Of a stretch of 64,000 nucleotides of DNA, positions 1 through 8,636 are shown piece by piece (the stretch's first letter is position 1; each line of letters opens with the position of its first letter). The notes beneath the pieces are model-generated. The model was not told where the DNA came from and ran no database searches. It saw only the letters and a program-made list of their open reading frames with translations. The translations under genes were made by a program, and so were the position numbers. Location of the stretch: positions 1-64,000 of the forward strand of contig REDH01000050.1 of NCBI GenBank assembly GCA_007693585.1, given 5' to 3'. This DNA is from Deltaproteobacteria bacterium. GTDB lineage: Bacteria; Myxococcota_A; Bradymonadia; REDH01.

Positions 1-69
1 GGCGGCGGCGGCGGTGGAGGCGGCGGTGGCGGCGGTGGCGGTGGCGGTGGGGGCAGCACAAGCGGATGA
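1..69 (+). CDS. C-terminal fragment of a Gly-rich protein (poly-Gly tail ...GGGSTSG*), truncated by window edge
   Basis: Frame 1 reads 18 consecutive Gly codons then STSG and TGA; the stop overlaps the next start (ATGA at 66-69). Confidence 0.5.
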   Translation, partial: GGGGGGGGGGGGGGGGGGSTSG

Positions 70-1247
70 ATCCCTCCGGCCCGATCGACGAGCACGAACT
101 CGAGACAGGCTGCGTGGAGGGGCAGATCGCCGCCATCGACGCGGCAAACGCCTATCTGTCGAGCCCGCATCCCTATACCCGCGCGCGGGCGGCGGAGATG
201 CTCTCGGTCTGTCCCGACGACGCCCTGCGGTCCTGGTGGGCGGGTTTTCTGGCCCGGAGGTGCTCTCCCGAGACCGGATGGCTCGTGCTCGCCCTGCGCG
301 CCGCCGATCTCGGGGCGCTGCCCGAGCTGGACGGCCTCGCCGATGCGCTCGAGGGTCGCATTCGCGAGGAACCGGGCGGCGACGAGGCAAGCCACCTGCT
401 CTCGCTCGCCGAGTTCCTCCCCCCGGCAAGGGCGGTGGACGCCCTGCGCCTGCTGGCCTCCCATCCGGACACCGAGGTCGCCGTGGAGGCCGCCTGGATC
501 CTCGACGAGCGGGACGAGCCACTCGGCGACGAGCTCCTCGATCGACTCGAGAGCGTCCGCGGTCCAGCGGGAGCGATGGCGAGCGTGGTGTGCGCGGATG
601 CCGGCCGCGCGGGAGCGCTGGAGCATCTCGTCGAGCTCGTGCGCTCCGAGCACTTCCTCGCGGCCACTGCGCTCGACGTGCTGGAGCGGCGCGGGGAACG
701 GGCGCACGGCGAGGCCCTCCGACCGACGTGGGATCGCTTCTTCGCGTCCTTCCTCTCCGCCCGCGCCGCGGCGACTTCGGCCGTGCTCGGCGTGCCGGAC
801 GCCCGCGCGCGCCTCGAACGGCTCGCGCGCTCCTGGCGCTCCGCGGTCCGTCACGCGGCAGCCGCCGAGCTGCTCCGCCTCGCTCCCGCCGAGAACGTCC
901 GGGCCTGGGCCCCCGCAACCCGGGGTCAGGGTGTCGACGCCGTGGCCGTGGCGTGCGAGGCCCTTGGCCGCCGCGCCGACTCCGCGGCGTTCCGATCCCT
1001 GAAGGAGGTCGTGGAGTCGGACGGAAGGGAGCCGGTGCTCCTTGCAGCCGTCGAGGCCCTGTGCGAGCCCGCCTTCGGTGACGACGGGCGCGCCTGGGTC
1101 ACCGCATGGGCCGCCCGGCAGGGGGACGCCGACCTCCGCGCGTCGGTGCATCGGATCCAGGCCCGGTCAGCCCGGCAGGTGGCTCGCCGCTCGCCTTCCG
1201 ACATTGCCTCGCCCCCCGCGATCGTGCCAGACTCTCCCGCATCCTGA
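66..1247 (+). CDS. HEAT-repeat-like hypothetical protein
   Basis: 393 aa, Ala/Leu-rich helical repeat pattern (ARAAEMLS..., LRLLASHPDTEVAVEAAWIL...); ATGA overlap with upstream ORF. Confidence 0.6.
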   Translation: MNPSGPIDEHELETGCVEGQIAAIDAANAYLSSPHPYTRARAAEMLSVCPDDALRSWWAGFLARRCSPETGWLVLALRAADLGALPELDGLADALEGRIREEPGGDEASHLLSLAEFLPPARAVDALRLLASHPDTEVAVEAAWILDERDEPLGDELLDRLESVRGPAGAMASVVCADAGRAGALEHLVELVRSEHFLAATALDVLERRGERAHGEALRPTWDRFFASFLSARAAATSAVLGVPDARARLERLARSWRSAVRHAAAAELLRLAPAENVRAWAPATRGQGVDAVAVACEALGRRADSAAFRSLKEVVESDGREPVLLAAVEALCEPAFGDDGRAWVTAWAARQGDADLRASVHRIQARSARQVARRSPSDIASPPAIVPDSPAS

Positions 1248-1281
1248 GCCCGGCCAGTCCCCTTCCCATCCCGGTCCCGTC

Positions 1282-2085
1282 ATGTTCATCGATACCCACT
1301 GCCATCTCGAGCTCCACCGCTACGGGGACGAGCTGCCCTTCGTGCTGCAGCGTGCGCGCGACAACGGCGTCGCGCGAATGGTCGCGATCGGCAGCGGCGG
1401 AACCCTCGCGACCTGCGAGGAAGCCGTGCGCCTTGCCGAGGCGCACCCGGACATCCACGCGGTGATCGGCTTTCATCCCCACGAGGCGAGCGCCTTCGAC
1501 TTCGACGCTGCGCAGGGTGTGGCCGAGTTCGCGGAGCATCCCCGTGTCGTCGCCGTGGGCGAGACAGGGCTCGACTACCACTACGCGTTCTCCCCGCCCG
1601 TCGTGCAGGAGGACGCCTTCCGGCAGCAGATCGAGATCGCGCGCATGGTCGGCAAACCCCTCGTCATCCACAACCGCGAGTCGGACGAGGACTGCATCCG
1701 CATCCTCCAGGACTCGCCGGCGGGCTCGGTCGGCGGGGTGATCCACTGCTTCACCAGTGGCTGGGATCTCGCGAAGGTCGCGCTGGACCTCGGCTTCTAC
1801 ATCGGCTTCACGGGCATCGTCAGCTTTCGCAACGGCGAGGACGTGCGCGACGTCCTGCGGCGCGTGCCCCAGGACCGCATCGTCATCGAGACGGACAGTC
1901 CCTTCCTCGCGCCCGTCCCGCACCGGGGTCGCCGGAACGAGCCCGCCTGGGTGGTCGATGTCGCCCGGGCCGTCGCCGACACCCTCGGACTCTCGCTCGA
2001 GGAGGTGGCCCGGATCACCACCGAGAATGCGTGCCGACTCTACCGCCTGCCGGACATCGAACCGTCGGGCTCGCTCACCGCATGA
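1282..2085 (+). CDS. tatD: TatD family metal-dependent hydrolase
   Basis: MFIDTHCHLE..., VGETGLDYHY, FRQQIEIAR, VIHCFTSGW, IETDSPFLAPVPHRGRRNEP are characteristic TatD motifs. Confidence 0.95.
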   Translation: MFIDTHCHLELHRYGDELPFVLQRARDNGVARMVAIGSGGTLATCEEAVRLAEAHPDIHAVIGFHPHEASAFDFDAAQGVAEFAEHPRVVAVGETGLDYHYAFSPPVVQEDAFRQQIEIARMVGKPLVIHNRESDEDCIRILQDSPAGSVGGVIHCFTSGWDLAKVALDLGFYIGFTGIVSFRNGEDVRDVLRRVPQDRIVIETDSPFLAPVPHRGRRNEPAWVVDVARAVADTLGLSLEEVARITTENACRLYRLPDIEPSGSLTA

Positions 2086-2897
2086 GGATGGACCTCCGCC
2101 GGCAGGCCTGCCTCGTCGGTGCGCTGGTCATGACGCTCGCGGGCTGCCCCGGGGATCGTCCGCCGACGGAGGTCGCGGCGCTGCGGGAACAGCTCCGCGT
2201 GCCGGTGGACGGACTGGCCCTCCAGCCGCAGTTCGCACCGCGCCTGCGGTTGGCGCTCGAGGTGCCCGACGAAGGCCTCCCGGAGGGTCTGGCCATCGAG
2301 GGAGGGAGGCAGTCCGTCGTGTCCGCGAAGCCGTACGGGATCGTCCTGCGGGTGCTGGTGGAGCCGGTCGACGCGCGAACCCGCATCGGCGACGATCCCG
2401 ATCATCCGGACGCGGCGGCGCCGTGGCTCGGCAGCGACACCGGGATTCACCCGGATGACGGGCGCGTTCAGCGGCTGGCCCGCGCCTCGCTGGGGCCGGG
2501 GGCGCGTGTCCGGCATGGTGTGGATGCGCTCGATCGCGAGCTGCGCCGCGAGCTTCGCCGAGGCTGGCGCAGCGGTCCGCCCGATGCGGTGGCGGCGCTC
2601 CGGGCCGGTCGCGGGGAGTGCGTCGACTTCGCGCTGATCGGGGTCTCCGCCCTCCGCTCGGCGGGGGTACCGTCCCGCGTGGCCGTGGGACTCGCGCGGC
2701 GGGACGACCAGCTCGTGTATCACGCATGGGTCGAGTACTGGGACGCGCGGTGGTCCACCTGGGATCCGACCTGGGGCGAGCACCCGGCGCCGGCTACCCA
2801 CGTTCGGCTTGCCCTGTGGGGAACCCCGTCCGTCGCCGCCCTCGGGGATGTCCTCGGTCGACTGGAGGTGTCGCTGCAGCCCGGGGACTCGCCGTAG
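2082..2897 (+). CDS. Transglutaminase-like domain lipoprotein
   Basis: Signal peptide with lipobox (MTLAGC); Cys-His-Asp transglutaminase core GECVDFALIGVSALRSAGVPSR...YHAWVEYWD..WSTWDPTW; ATGA overlap with tatD. Confidence 0.75.
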   Translation: MRMDLRRQACLVGALVMTLAGCPGDRPPTEVAALREQLRVPVDGLALQPQFAPRLRLALEVPDEGLPEGLAIEGGRQSVVSAKPYGIVLRVLVEPVDARTRIGDDPDHPDAAAPWLGSDTGIHPDDGRVQRLARASLGPGARVRHGVDALDRELRRELRRGWRSGPPDAVAALRAGRGECVDFALIGVSALRSAGVPSRVAVGLARRDDQLVYHAWVEYWDARWSTWDPTWGEHPAPATHVRLALWGTPSVAALGDVLGRLEVSLQPGDSP

Positions 2898-2978
2898 CGC
2901 AGGGCCCGCGAGCGTTGCGGTGAGCCCTGTCGTTCCCTACAACCGGTCGGGGGGGGCGACCCGCGACCCGGGGAGCGC

Positions 2979-3671
2979 ATGCAGGGAGATCCACGGAGAC
3001 TGCCACCGCCAGGCTGGATGCCCAGCGGGGCGAGGAGCCTGCGCATCGATGCGCGCCGGGCCCTGATTCCCGTTTCCCTGGGCGTGCTGGCCATCCTCCA
3101 CTTCGTGCTCGGGGTGCCGCTGTGGGTCGTGGCCGGCCTCGCGATCCTCGTGCCGCTGCTCTACCTCGCATCGGCGCTCTACGTGCGTCGTGAGGCTCCC
3201 CGCTTCGAGGACACCTTCAATCGCCTGCTGCAGGTGAGCGACGTGAAGGGACTGACGGCGCTCTACCGGTCGTCCCGGCTGCTGCGGCTGCTCGCACCGG
3301 ATCACTGGGTGCTGGCTCGCCTGGGAATCATCCTCACGCTGCGCGGCCAGTTCCGCGAGGCGGAGGGAGTGCTGGAAGAGTCGTGGGAGCTCGCCCCCAA
3401 GGCGTACCGGCTCCACCTGCTCGGGCCGATGGTCCGGGTGAAGTACGAGCTGGAGGCGTGGGGAGATCTGCGCGCGCTGGCCGAGCAGTGGAGGCAACGC
3501 TCGCTCTTCCCGGGTGCGGCGAACGTCTACCTGGCGGCGGCGCTCCTCGAGCAGCCCACGCCCGAGGCCACGCGGGCCCGGGAGTTGCTCGACGAGGCCG
3601 AGGGCTCGCTCGCCGCGACCGAGAGGGTGCTGTGCGCGAGCGTGCGCGAGCGCCTCGAAGCGCTCACCTGA
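2979..3671 (+). CDS. Membrane protein with TPR-like C-terminal region
   Basis: Two N-terminal hydrophobic helices (LIPVSLGVLAILHFVLGVPLWVVAGLAILVPLLYL), then TPR-like helices. Confidence 0.6.
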   Translation: MQGDPRRLPPPGWMPSGARSLRIDARRALIPVSLGVLAILHFVLGVPLWVVAGLAILVPLLYLASALYVRREAPRFEDTFNRLLQVSDVKGLTALYRSSRLLRLLAPDHWVLARLGIILTLRGQFREAEGVLEESWELAPKAYRLHLLGPMVRVKYELEAWGDLRALAEQWRQRSLFPGAANVYLAAALLEQPTPEATRARELLDEAEGSLAATERVLCASVRERLEALT

Positions 3672-3692
3672 GCGTCGACGGATCTGGCTGGC

Positions 3693-5981
3693 TCAGTTCC
3701 GGTCGAAGGCCGGGGCGTCCACGCGCTCCTCGACCCCACCCGCGCTCCCTGCGGGTGCGCCGGGTGGAGTGGCACAGGCGCTTCCGCCAGCGCCCCCGGG
3801 ACCGAGATCCCAGGTGACGTCTCGCACCTGAACGGCGGCGTTGCCCAGGCCCCACACTCCCACGGACGGTCCGCCGCCGCCGCCGCCCCCGCAGCCGCCA
3901 TCGCCGCCGCGTCCACCGGCACCACCGCGTCCGCCGGCGCCGCCGATCTCCGATCCCTGCCCGCTTCCGGTCCCGTTGCCCCCCCGTCCCCCCGCGCCCC
4001 CGGGTCCCCCGGAACCGCCTCGCCCGGCGGCGCCCCCACGGCCTCCACCGACCGTGGCCAGCTCTGCGTCGATGAGGACCGGTGTGGCGTTCCGAACGAG
4101 GAGCGCGACGGAGGCGCCTCCGCCCTGTCCGGCGGCGCCGGGCTGTCCCGCCCCACCGCCGCCGCCGCCGCCTCCTCCACCGCCGCCGTAGCCGTTTCGC
4201 GTGCCACAGCTGTGGCCGCCGCCGCCCCCACCGCCGCCGCCGCCGCCTCCCACCGTGCCATGGCTTCCCGCCGTGCCATCTGCCGGGATGTACCGCGTTT
4301 CCTCGAAGTGGCCCCGGTCTGCGCCGCCGGCACCATGTGCCCCGTTGGGGCCGAGACAGCCCGGTTGCCCGTTGCCTCCGTCCTCGGCAGCACGACGAAC
4401 ACTGCACAGCCAGTTGGAGTCGTTTCGGCGCCCGCCGCTCCCGGCGCGACCGCAGGTCGTCGCCGAGCCGTCCCCATTCGTGCCACTTCGGCCATCGTTG
4501 CCTTCCTTTCCGCCACTCCCTCCTCGTCCGCCGTTCGCGCCGGCGGCACCGCCGACACTTCCGGAACTGGAGCTGGAGCCGTTGGTCCCGTCGCCGCCCG
4601 GTGCGCCACTCGTTCCGGGTTGCCCCTGGGCGCCGTCGCGTCCGTCCGCTCCCCGTCCTGCCTGGATTCGGCTGTTGCGGATCTCGAGGCGAGATGCGCT
4701 GTCGGTCACGACGATGCCGATGCTCGCGGCGCCTTCGTCGGACGCGGGGGCGGACGCCAGCGTGATCTGGTTCAGGATGAGGGTGGCCTCGAGGGCGTCG
4801 GCCCGCGCGGCGATCGGTGCGGCGACGAGGATGTTGGATCGATCGCTCCGGCGCTCGGAGAAGTCGGGGGCAAAGCCGCCGTAAACGCCGACGCCGCCCT
4901 GGAGCTGGATCGTCGTTGGCACGTTCCACGTCCCCACGCCGAGCAGGATCTGATCCCGGCCGGTGGTGGAGGCGATCGCGAAGGCGCGGGTGAGGCTCGC
5001 GACAGCAGTCTCGGGGGTGATGCCATCGGCGGAGTCATCGCCGTCGGGGAGGAGGAAGATGGCCTGCTCGCGGTCCCCATCGAGCCCGTCGCAGTTGGTG
5101 TCGCGTCCGTTCGGCACGTCGGGCACGCTGAGGTCCCGGTCGGGACAGAAGTACTCGCAGCCGGTGAGGTCGTCGAAGTCGAGGTTGAAGTAGCCTTCGT
5201 CGCATTCGTCGATCAGGCAGGTCCCGGACTCGCAGCGTGGTGTGGCGTTGGGCAGGTTGCAGGGGACGTTGCAGGCGCCGCAGTGGTCGGGGTCGTTGGC
5301 GAGGTCGATGTCGGGGGGGCATTCGCAGGCGAAGTTGTTCGGAGTGCACTGGCGTGCCTCGAGGATGCCTCCGTCCGTCAGCTCGATGGCCCAGTCGTTG
5401 CAGAAGAAGCCGTCCGGGCACTCGCCGTCCGTGCTGCAGTCGAGGGCGCACCGGTCTCCGTCGTCGAGCGGGATGCAGAAGTCGGTCGCACCGCCGCAGT
5501 CGCGGTTGCGCGAACAGGGCTCGCAGAGCGTGTCGGGGTCGCTGACGCAGAGAAAGGACGTGTCCGCTCCGGTGGAGACCTGGCGGCAGGTAAACCCCTC
5601 GGCGGGGCATGGGGTGCCCGGTTCACAGAAGGTGGTGCACATGCGGCCGCGATCCTCGTCGATGCGGCAGAGGTTGCTCTCGCAGTCCGCGTCTTCGCTG
5701 CACGTCTCTCCGAAGGCGGCGAGGGCGAGGGAGGTGCCGGGCGGGGGGGGCTCGTCCGTGGTCGAGTTCGGATCGGGAAGAGGGGGAGGGCCCGACGTTC
5801 CGGAACTCGCCGGAGGCAGCAGCCCGGTCACGTCGCCGGTGGCGGACTCGGCGTTGCTGTCCGATCCGTTGACCAGCCGAGGACCCTCCGCCTCGCTGCC
5901 ACAGGCGACGAAGGAGGCCGAGCCCAGCATGAGCGAGAGAAGGAGCGCCAGGGGCAGTCGGACGATTCGCGGTCGGTCCAT
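3693..5981 (-). CDS. Large lipoprotein: Cys-rich head, DUF1565/beta-helix-like region, long Gly-rich and collagen-like (GXY) tail
   Basis: Lipobox SFVAC; repeated CxxDxDC motifs; PNGRDTNCDGLDGD; DGDDSADGITPETAVASLTRAFAIA (DUF1565-like); GADGRDGAQGQPGTSGAPGGDGTNG; poly-Gly runs. Confidence 0.8.
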   Translation of the reverse strand: MDRPRIVRLPLALLLSLMLGSASFVACGSEAEGPRLVNGSDSNAESATGDVTGLLPPASSGTSGPPPLPDPNSTTDEPPPPGTSLALAAFGETCSEDADCESNLCRIDEDRGRMCTTFCEPGTPCPAEGFTCRQVSTGADTSFLCVSDPDTLCEPCSRNRDCGGATDFCIPLDDGDRCALDCSTDGECPDGFFCNDWAIELTDGGILEARQCTPNNFACECPPDIDLANDPDHCGACNVPCNLPNATPRCESGTCLIDECDEGYFNLDFDDLTGCEYFCPDRDLSVPDVPNGRDTNCDGLDGDREQAIFLLPDGDDSADGITPETAVASLTRAFAIASTTGRDQILLGVGTWNVPTTIQLQGGVGVYGGFAPDFSERRSDRSNILVAAPIAARADALEATLILNQITLASAPASDEGAASIGIVVTDSASRLEIRNSRIQAGRGADGRDGAQGQPGTSGAPGGDGTNGSSSSSGSVGGAAGANGGRGGSGGKEGNDGRSGTNGDGSATTCGRAGSGGRRNDSNWLCSVRRAAEDGGNGQPGCLGPNGAHGAGGADRGHFEETRYIPADGTAGSHGTVGGGGGGGGGGGGHSCGTRNGYGGGGGGGGGGGGAGQPGAAGQGGGASVALLVRNATPVLIDAELATVGGGRGGAAGRGGSGGPGGAGGRGGNGTGSGQGSEIGGAGGRGGAGGRGGDGGCGGGGGGGPSVGVWGLGNAAVQVRDVTWDLGPGGAGGSACATPPGAPAGSAGGVEERVDAPAFDRN

Positions 5982-6135
5982 GAGCGTCTTCCGGTCGGGG
6001 GGAGACCCGTCCACCGGGTCCTCGAGTACACAGTCTAGCGGATCGGAGGACGCGCGGGAATCGTTCGCACGGCGCGTTGCGCAATGTTTGCCGAACGACA
6101 CGTTGGGTTGACCGAGCCGTCATGCCCATCGGCGA

Positions 6136-8613
6136 TCACGGCCCGACGGGGAACCATCGCCCGACCCAGCGGCCGTTGATGGCCGGGAACACGTCCTGCG
6201 CCGTGCCGGCGAGGCGCCACCGCCCCTCCCCGAGGTCCTCTCCCGACACCCGTGTCATGGTGCCGTCGCTGCTGCGGAGGATGGCGTCCACCTGAATCGG
6301 CTCGTCGGTGGGCAGGGGAGAAAGGGTCAGGATGGTCGAAAAGTCCGCGGACTCGAGCGCGATCCAGTCCGGCTCCTCGATCACCACGGGTCCGGGCTCC
6401 CCCAGGCAGTCGAAGCGGCTCTCGAAGCCGGACGGAAAGCGCAGGGTGCCCTGCTGCGTGATGCTCGTCACGGTGGTCGGCGCTCCGGCGCGCATCTGCC
6501 CCTGAATGTCCCGCGTGCGGAAGTCGCGCGTGTCACCTGCGGCGATGGCCATTCCGAAGCCGTGAGCGGGGACGAGCCGCGGGCGTGGGGCGATGGTGCA
6601 GCGGGGGGGCGGTGGCGCCCCCTGGGGCTGTTCGGTGTAGATCTTCACCGGGCCGTTCAGGGAGGCGATGACGATCTCGAGCAGCCCGTCCCCGGTGAGG
6701 TCGACCTTGACGGCGTTGCGGCTGGCCGCGGGAAGGAACGCCACGTCTGTCGGTTCGTCGGCCGGCGGAACGAACCCGGCCTCCTCCGCCCATGCGGAGA
6801 AGGTCCCGTCCGGCTCCTGGGTGAGCAGCGTGTCCACGTGCACTTCCCACACGGCCACGTCGAGGTCGGCGGTCATGCCGTGGGTCACGATGAGGTCGTC
6901 GAGGCCATTTCGCGTGAAGTCATCGACGACGACGCCCCATGCGAAGAGCAGGCGCCCCCCTCGGCGGCCGAGGTCGGCGAGGCGCTGGCGTGCCTCGTCG
7001 ACGGGGACGCTGTCCACATGGTGGACGAGGCGGTTGGGTCCCCAGTCGCTGAGGTACAGGCGGTCGCGTCCGTTCACGCGAACGAGACCGGCGCCCATGT
7101 AGGAGCCCCAGTTGGTCGTGTTCACGCCGAAGGGCACGGGACGCCAGGTGCAGTCCTCGTCGGGGGCGCAGCGCAGGAGGACGGCGCCCGGCTCGAAGTG
7201 GACGCGCCGCCGCCCGATGGAGGAGAAGGAGTCGGTGACGAGGACGAGGTCGAGAAGACCGTTGTCGTTGAGGTCCGCGACGCCCAGAGCGAGGGTGACA
7301 CCGTCGCTCAGCAGTGGGTCATCGTCGGTCGCGTCGATGGCGATCCACGCGCGCTGATCGTTCATCCGGAAGAGGAGGTTGGACCAGTCGTGCTCTTCCA
7401 TTCGCTCGATTTCGTCCGTATGGGCCTGGCATCCGATCAGGAGCTCGGCTTGTCCGTCGAAGGTGATGTCCATGGCGGCCACGGCGCCGGGAACGCATCG
7501 AGCGAGGCGATGACGATCCAGTCGCGGATGGACGAGTTCGACGCGCTCGGGGGACGGGTGAAACGCGTGGACGTGGACGAAGGAGTCGCCCACAACGATC
7601 AGCTCGTCCCTTCCATCACCGTCGAGGTCCACCGCCCAGGCGGCCCAGGCCGTCGGCTCGACGCCGGCGCAGTCGGCGGCGGCGTCGAATCGCATCTCCT
7701 CCGGAGTCGAGCGATTGAGGTAGATGCACGCTGGATCGTCCCGATCGCCGTAGGCCCCCACAAAGAGATCCGGCCTTCCGTTTCCCTCGACGTCCACGAC
7801 GCCGATGCCGGCGCCGAAGCCCATTCCGTCGTTCTCGCGCCAGCCCTGAATCACGTCCAGACCGGAGACCGCTCGGCGCTGGAAGGTGACCGGAGGCGAG
7901 CGCTCCGCGATGCATTCGCGCTGCAGGCAGACGAGCCCATCAGGGCAGCCGATGGTGTCGCCACAGACGGAGCACACGCCGTCCGTGGCGCAGAAGAAGT
8001 CGTTGCCGCAGTCCTCGTCCGCGATGCACTCGCTGACGCCGACCGGGGTGCACTTCTCCTCGTCGGGGTCGCAGCGCTCGCCGTAGCCGCAGTCACGGTT
8101 GGCGGAGCAGGCCGGGACTTCGCAAATGCCCTGTCGGCACTCGGCGCTGTCGCCGCAGTCCGCATCGGACCGGCAGGCGGGAACGCACTGCACGCGATAG
8201 CACACCTCACCCGGTCTGCATCGTACGGGTCCACACCATGGTCCGGCGGGGGATGAGGGGGTCACGTCACTGGTTTCGTGAGGTGATTCGCTGGTCCCCC
8301 CGGTGCCTGCAGGGAAGGTGCTGTCGCCGGGCTCGGGTTCCGACGTCGGCTCCGAGGGGGGAATCGGACGGGCCGAGCCGGTCGACTCGGGGTGTGCGGA
8401 GCCGGTCGGGTCGGCGCCGGAGGCGTCGCTGCCCCCGGCAGCAGGCGGAAGGGGTTGCGCTCTGGGCTCAGGCGGCGCCGGTTGGTTCGGGGCCTCGTCG
8501 CGGGACGCCGGTCGCCATGCCTCGTCGTGTGTTCCGATGCAGCCCGTCACGAAGGCCGAACCGAGCGCCGTCAGCAGGCCGAGGAGCGCGAGGGTGGCGA
8601 TTGGGGGGCGCAT
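6136..8613 (-). CDS. Lipoprotein with FG-GAP/VCBS-like repeats (predicted beta-propeller)
   Basis: Lipobox FVTGC; Cys-rich segment; repeated DxDGDGxxD/DVEGNGRPDLFVG, DLNDNGLLDLVLV, DFTRNGLDDLIVT motifs. Confidence 0.8.
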   Translation of the reverse strand: MRPPIATLALLGLLTALGSAFVTGCIGTHDEAWRPASRDEAPNQPAPPEPRAQPLPPAAGGSDASGADPTGSAHPESTGSARPIPPSEPTSEPEPGDSTFPAGTGGTSESPHETSDVTPSSPAGPWCGPVRCRPGEVCYRVQCVPACRSDADCGDSAECRQGICEVPACSANRDCGYGERCDPDEEKCTPVGVSECIADEDCGNDFFCATDGVCSVCGDTIGCPDGLVCLQRECIAERSPPVTFQRRAVSGLDVIQGWRENDGMGFGAGIGVVDVEGNGRPDLFVGAYGDRDDPACIYLNRSTPEEMRFDAAADCAGVEPTAWAAWAVDLDGDGRDELIVVGDSFVHVHAFHPSPERVELVHPRLDRHRLARCVPGAVAAMDITFDGQAELLIGCQAHTDEIERMEEHDWSNLLFRMNDQRAWIAIDATDDDPLLSDGVTLALGVADLNDNGLLDLVLVTDSFSSIGRRRVHFEPGAVLLRCAPDEDCTWRPVPFGVNTTNWGSYMGAGLVRVNGRDRLYLSDWGPNRLVHHVDSVPVDEARQRLADLGRRGGRLLFAWGVVVDDFTRNGLDDLIVTHGMTADLDVAVWEVHVDTLLTQEPDGTFSAWAEEAGFVPPADEPTDVAFLPAASRNAVKVDLTGDGLLEIVIASLNGPVKIYTEQPQGAPPPPRCTIAPRPRLVPAHGFGMAIAAGDTRDFRTRDIQGQMRAGAPTTVTSITQQGTLRFPSGFESRFDCLGEPGPVVIEEPDWIALESADFSTILTLSPLPTDEPIQVDAILRSSDGTMTRVSGEDLGEGRWRLAGTAQDVFPAINGRWVGRWFPVGP

Positions 8614-8636
8614 GGTGATGTGCCGGCTCGTGGGGC

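Noticed and set aside
4212-6038. 608-aa plus-strand ORF opposite the Gly-rich lipoprotein
   Set aside because: Shadow ORF of a repetitive Gly-rich coding region.
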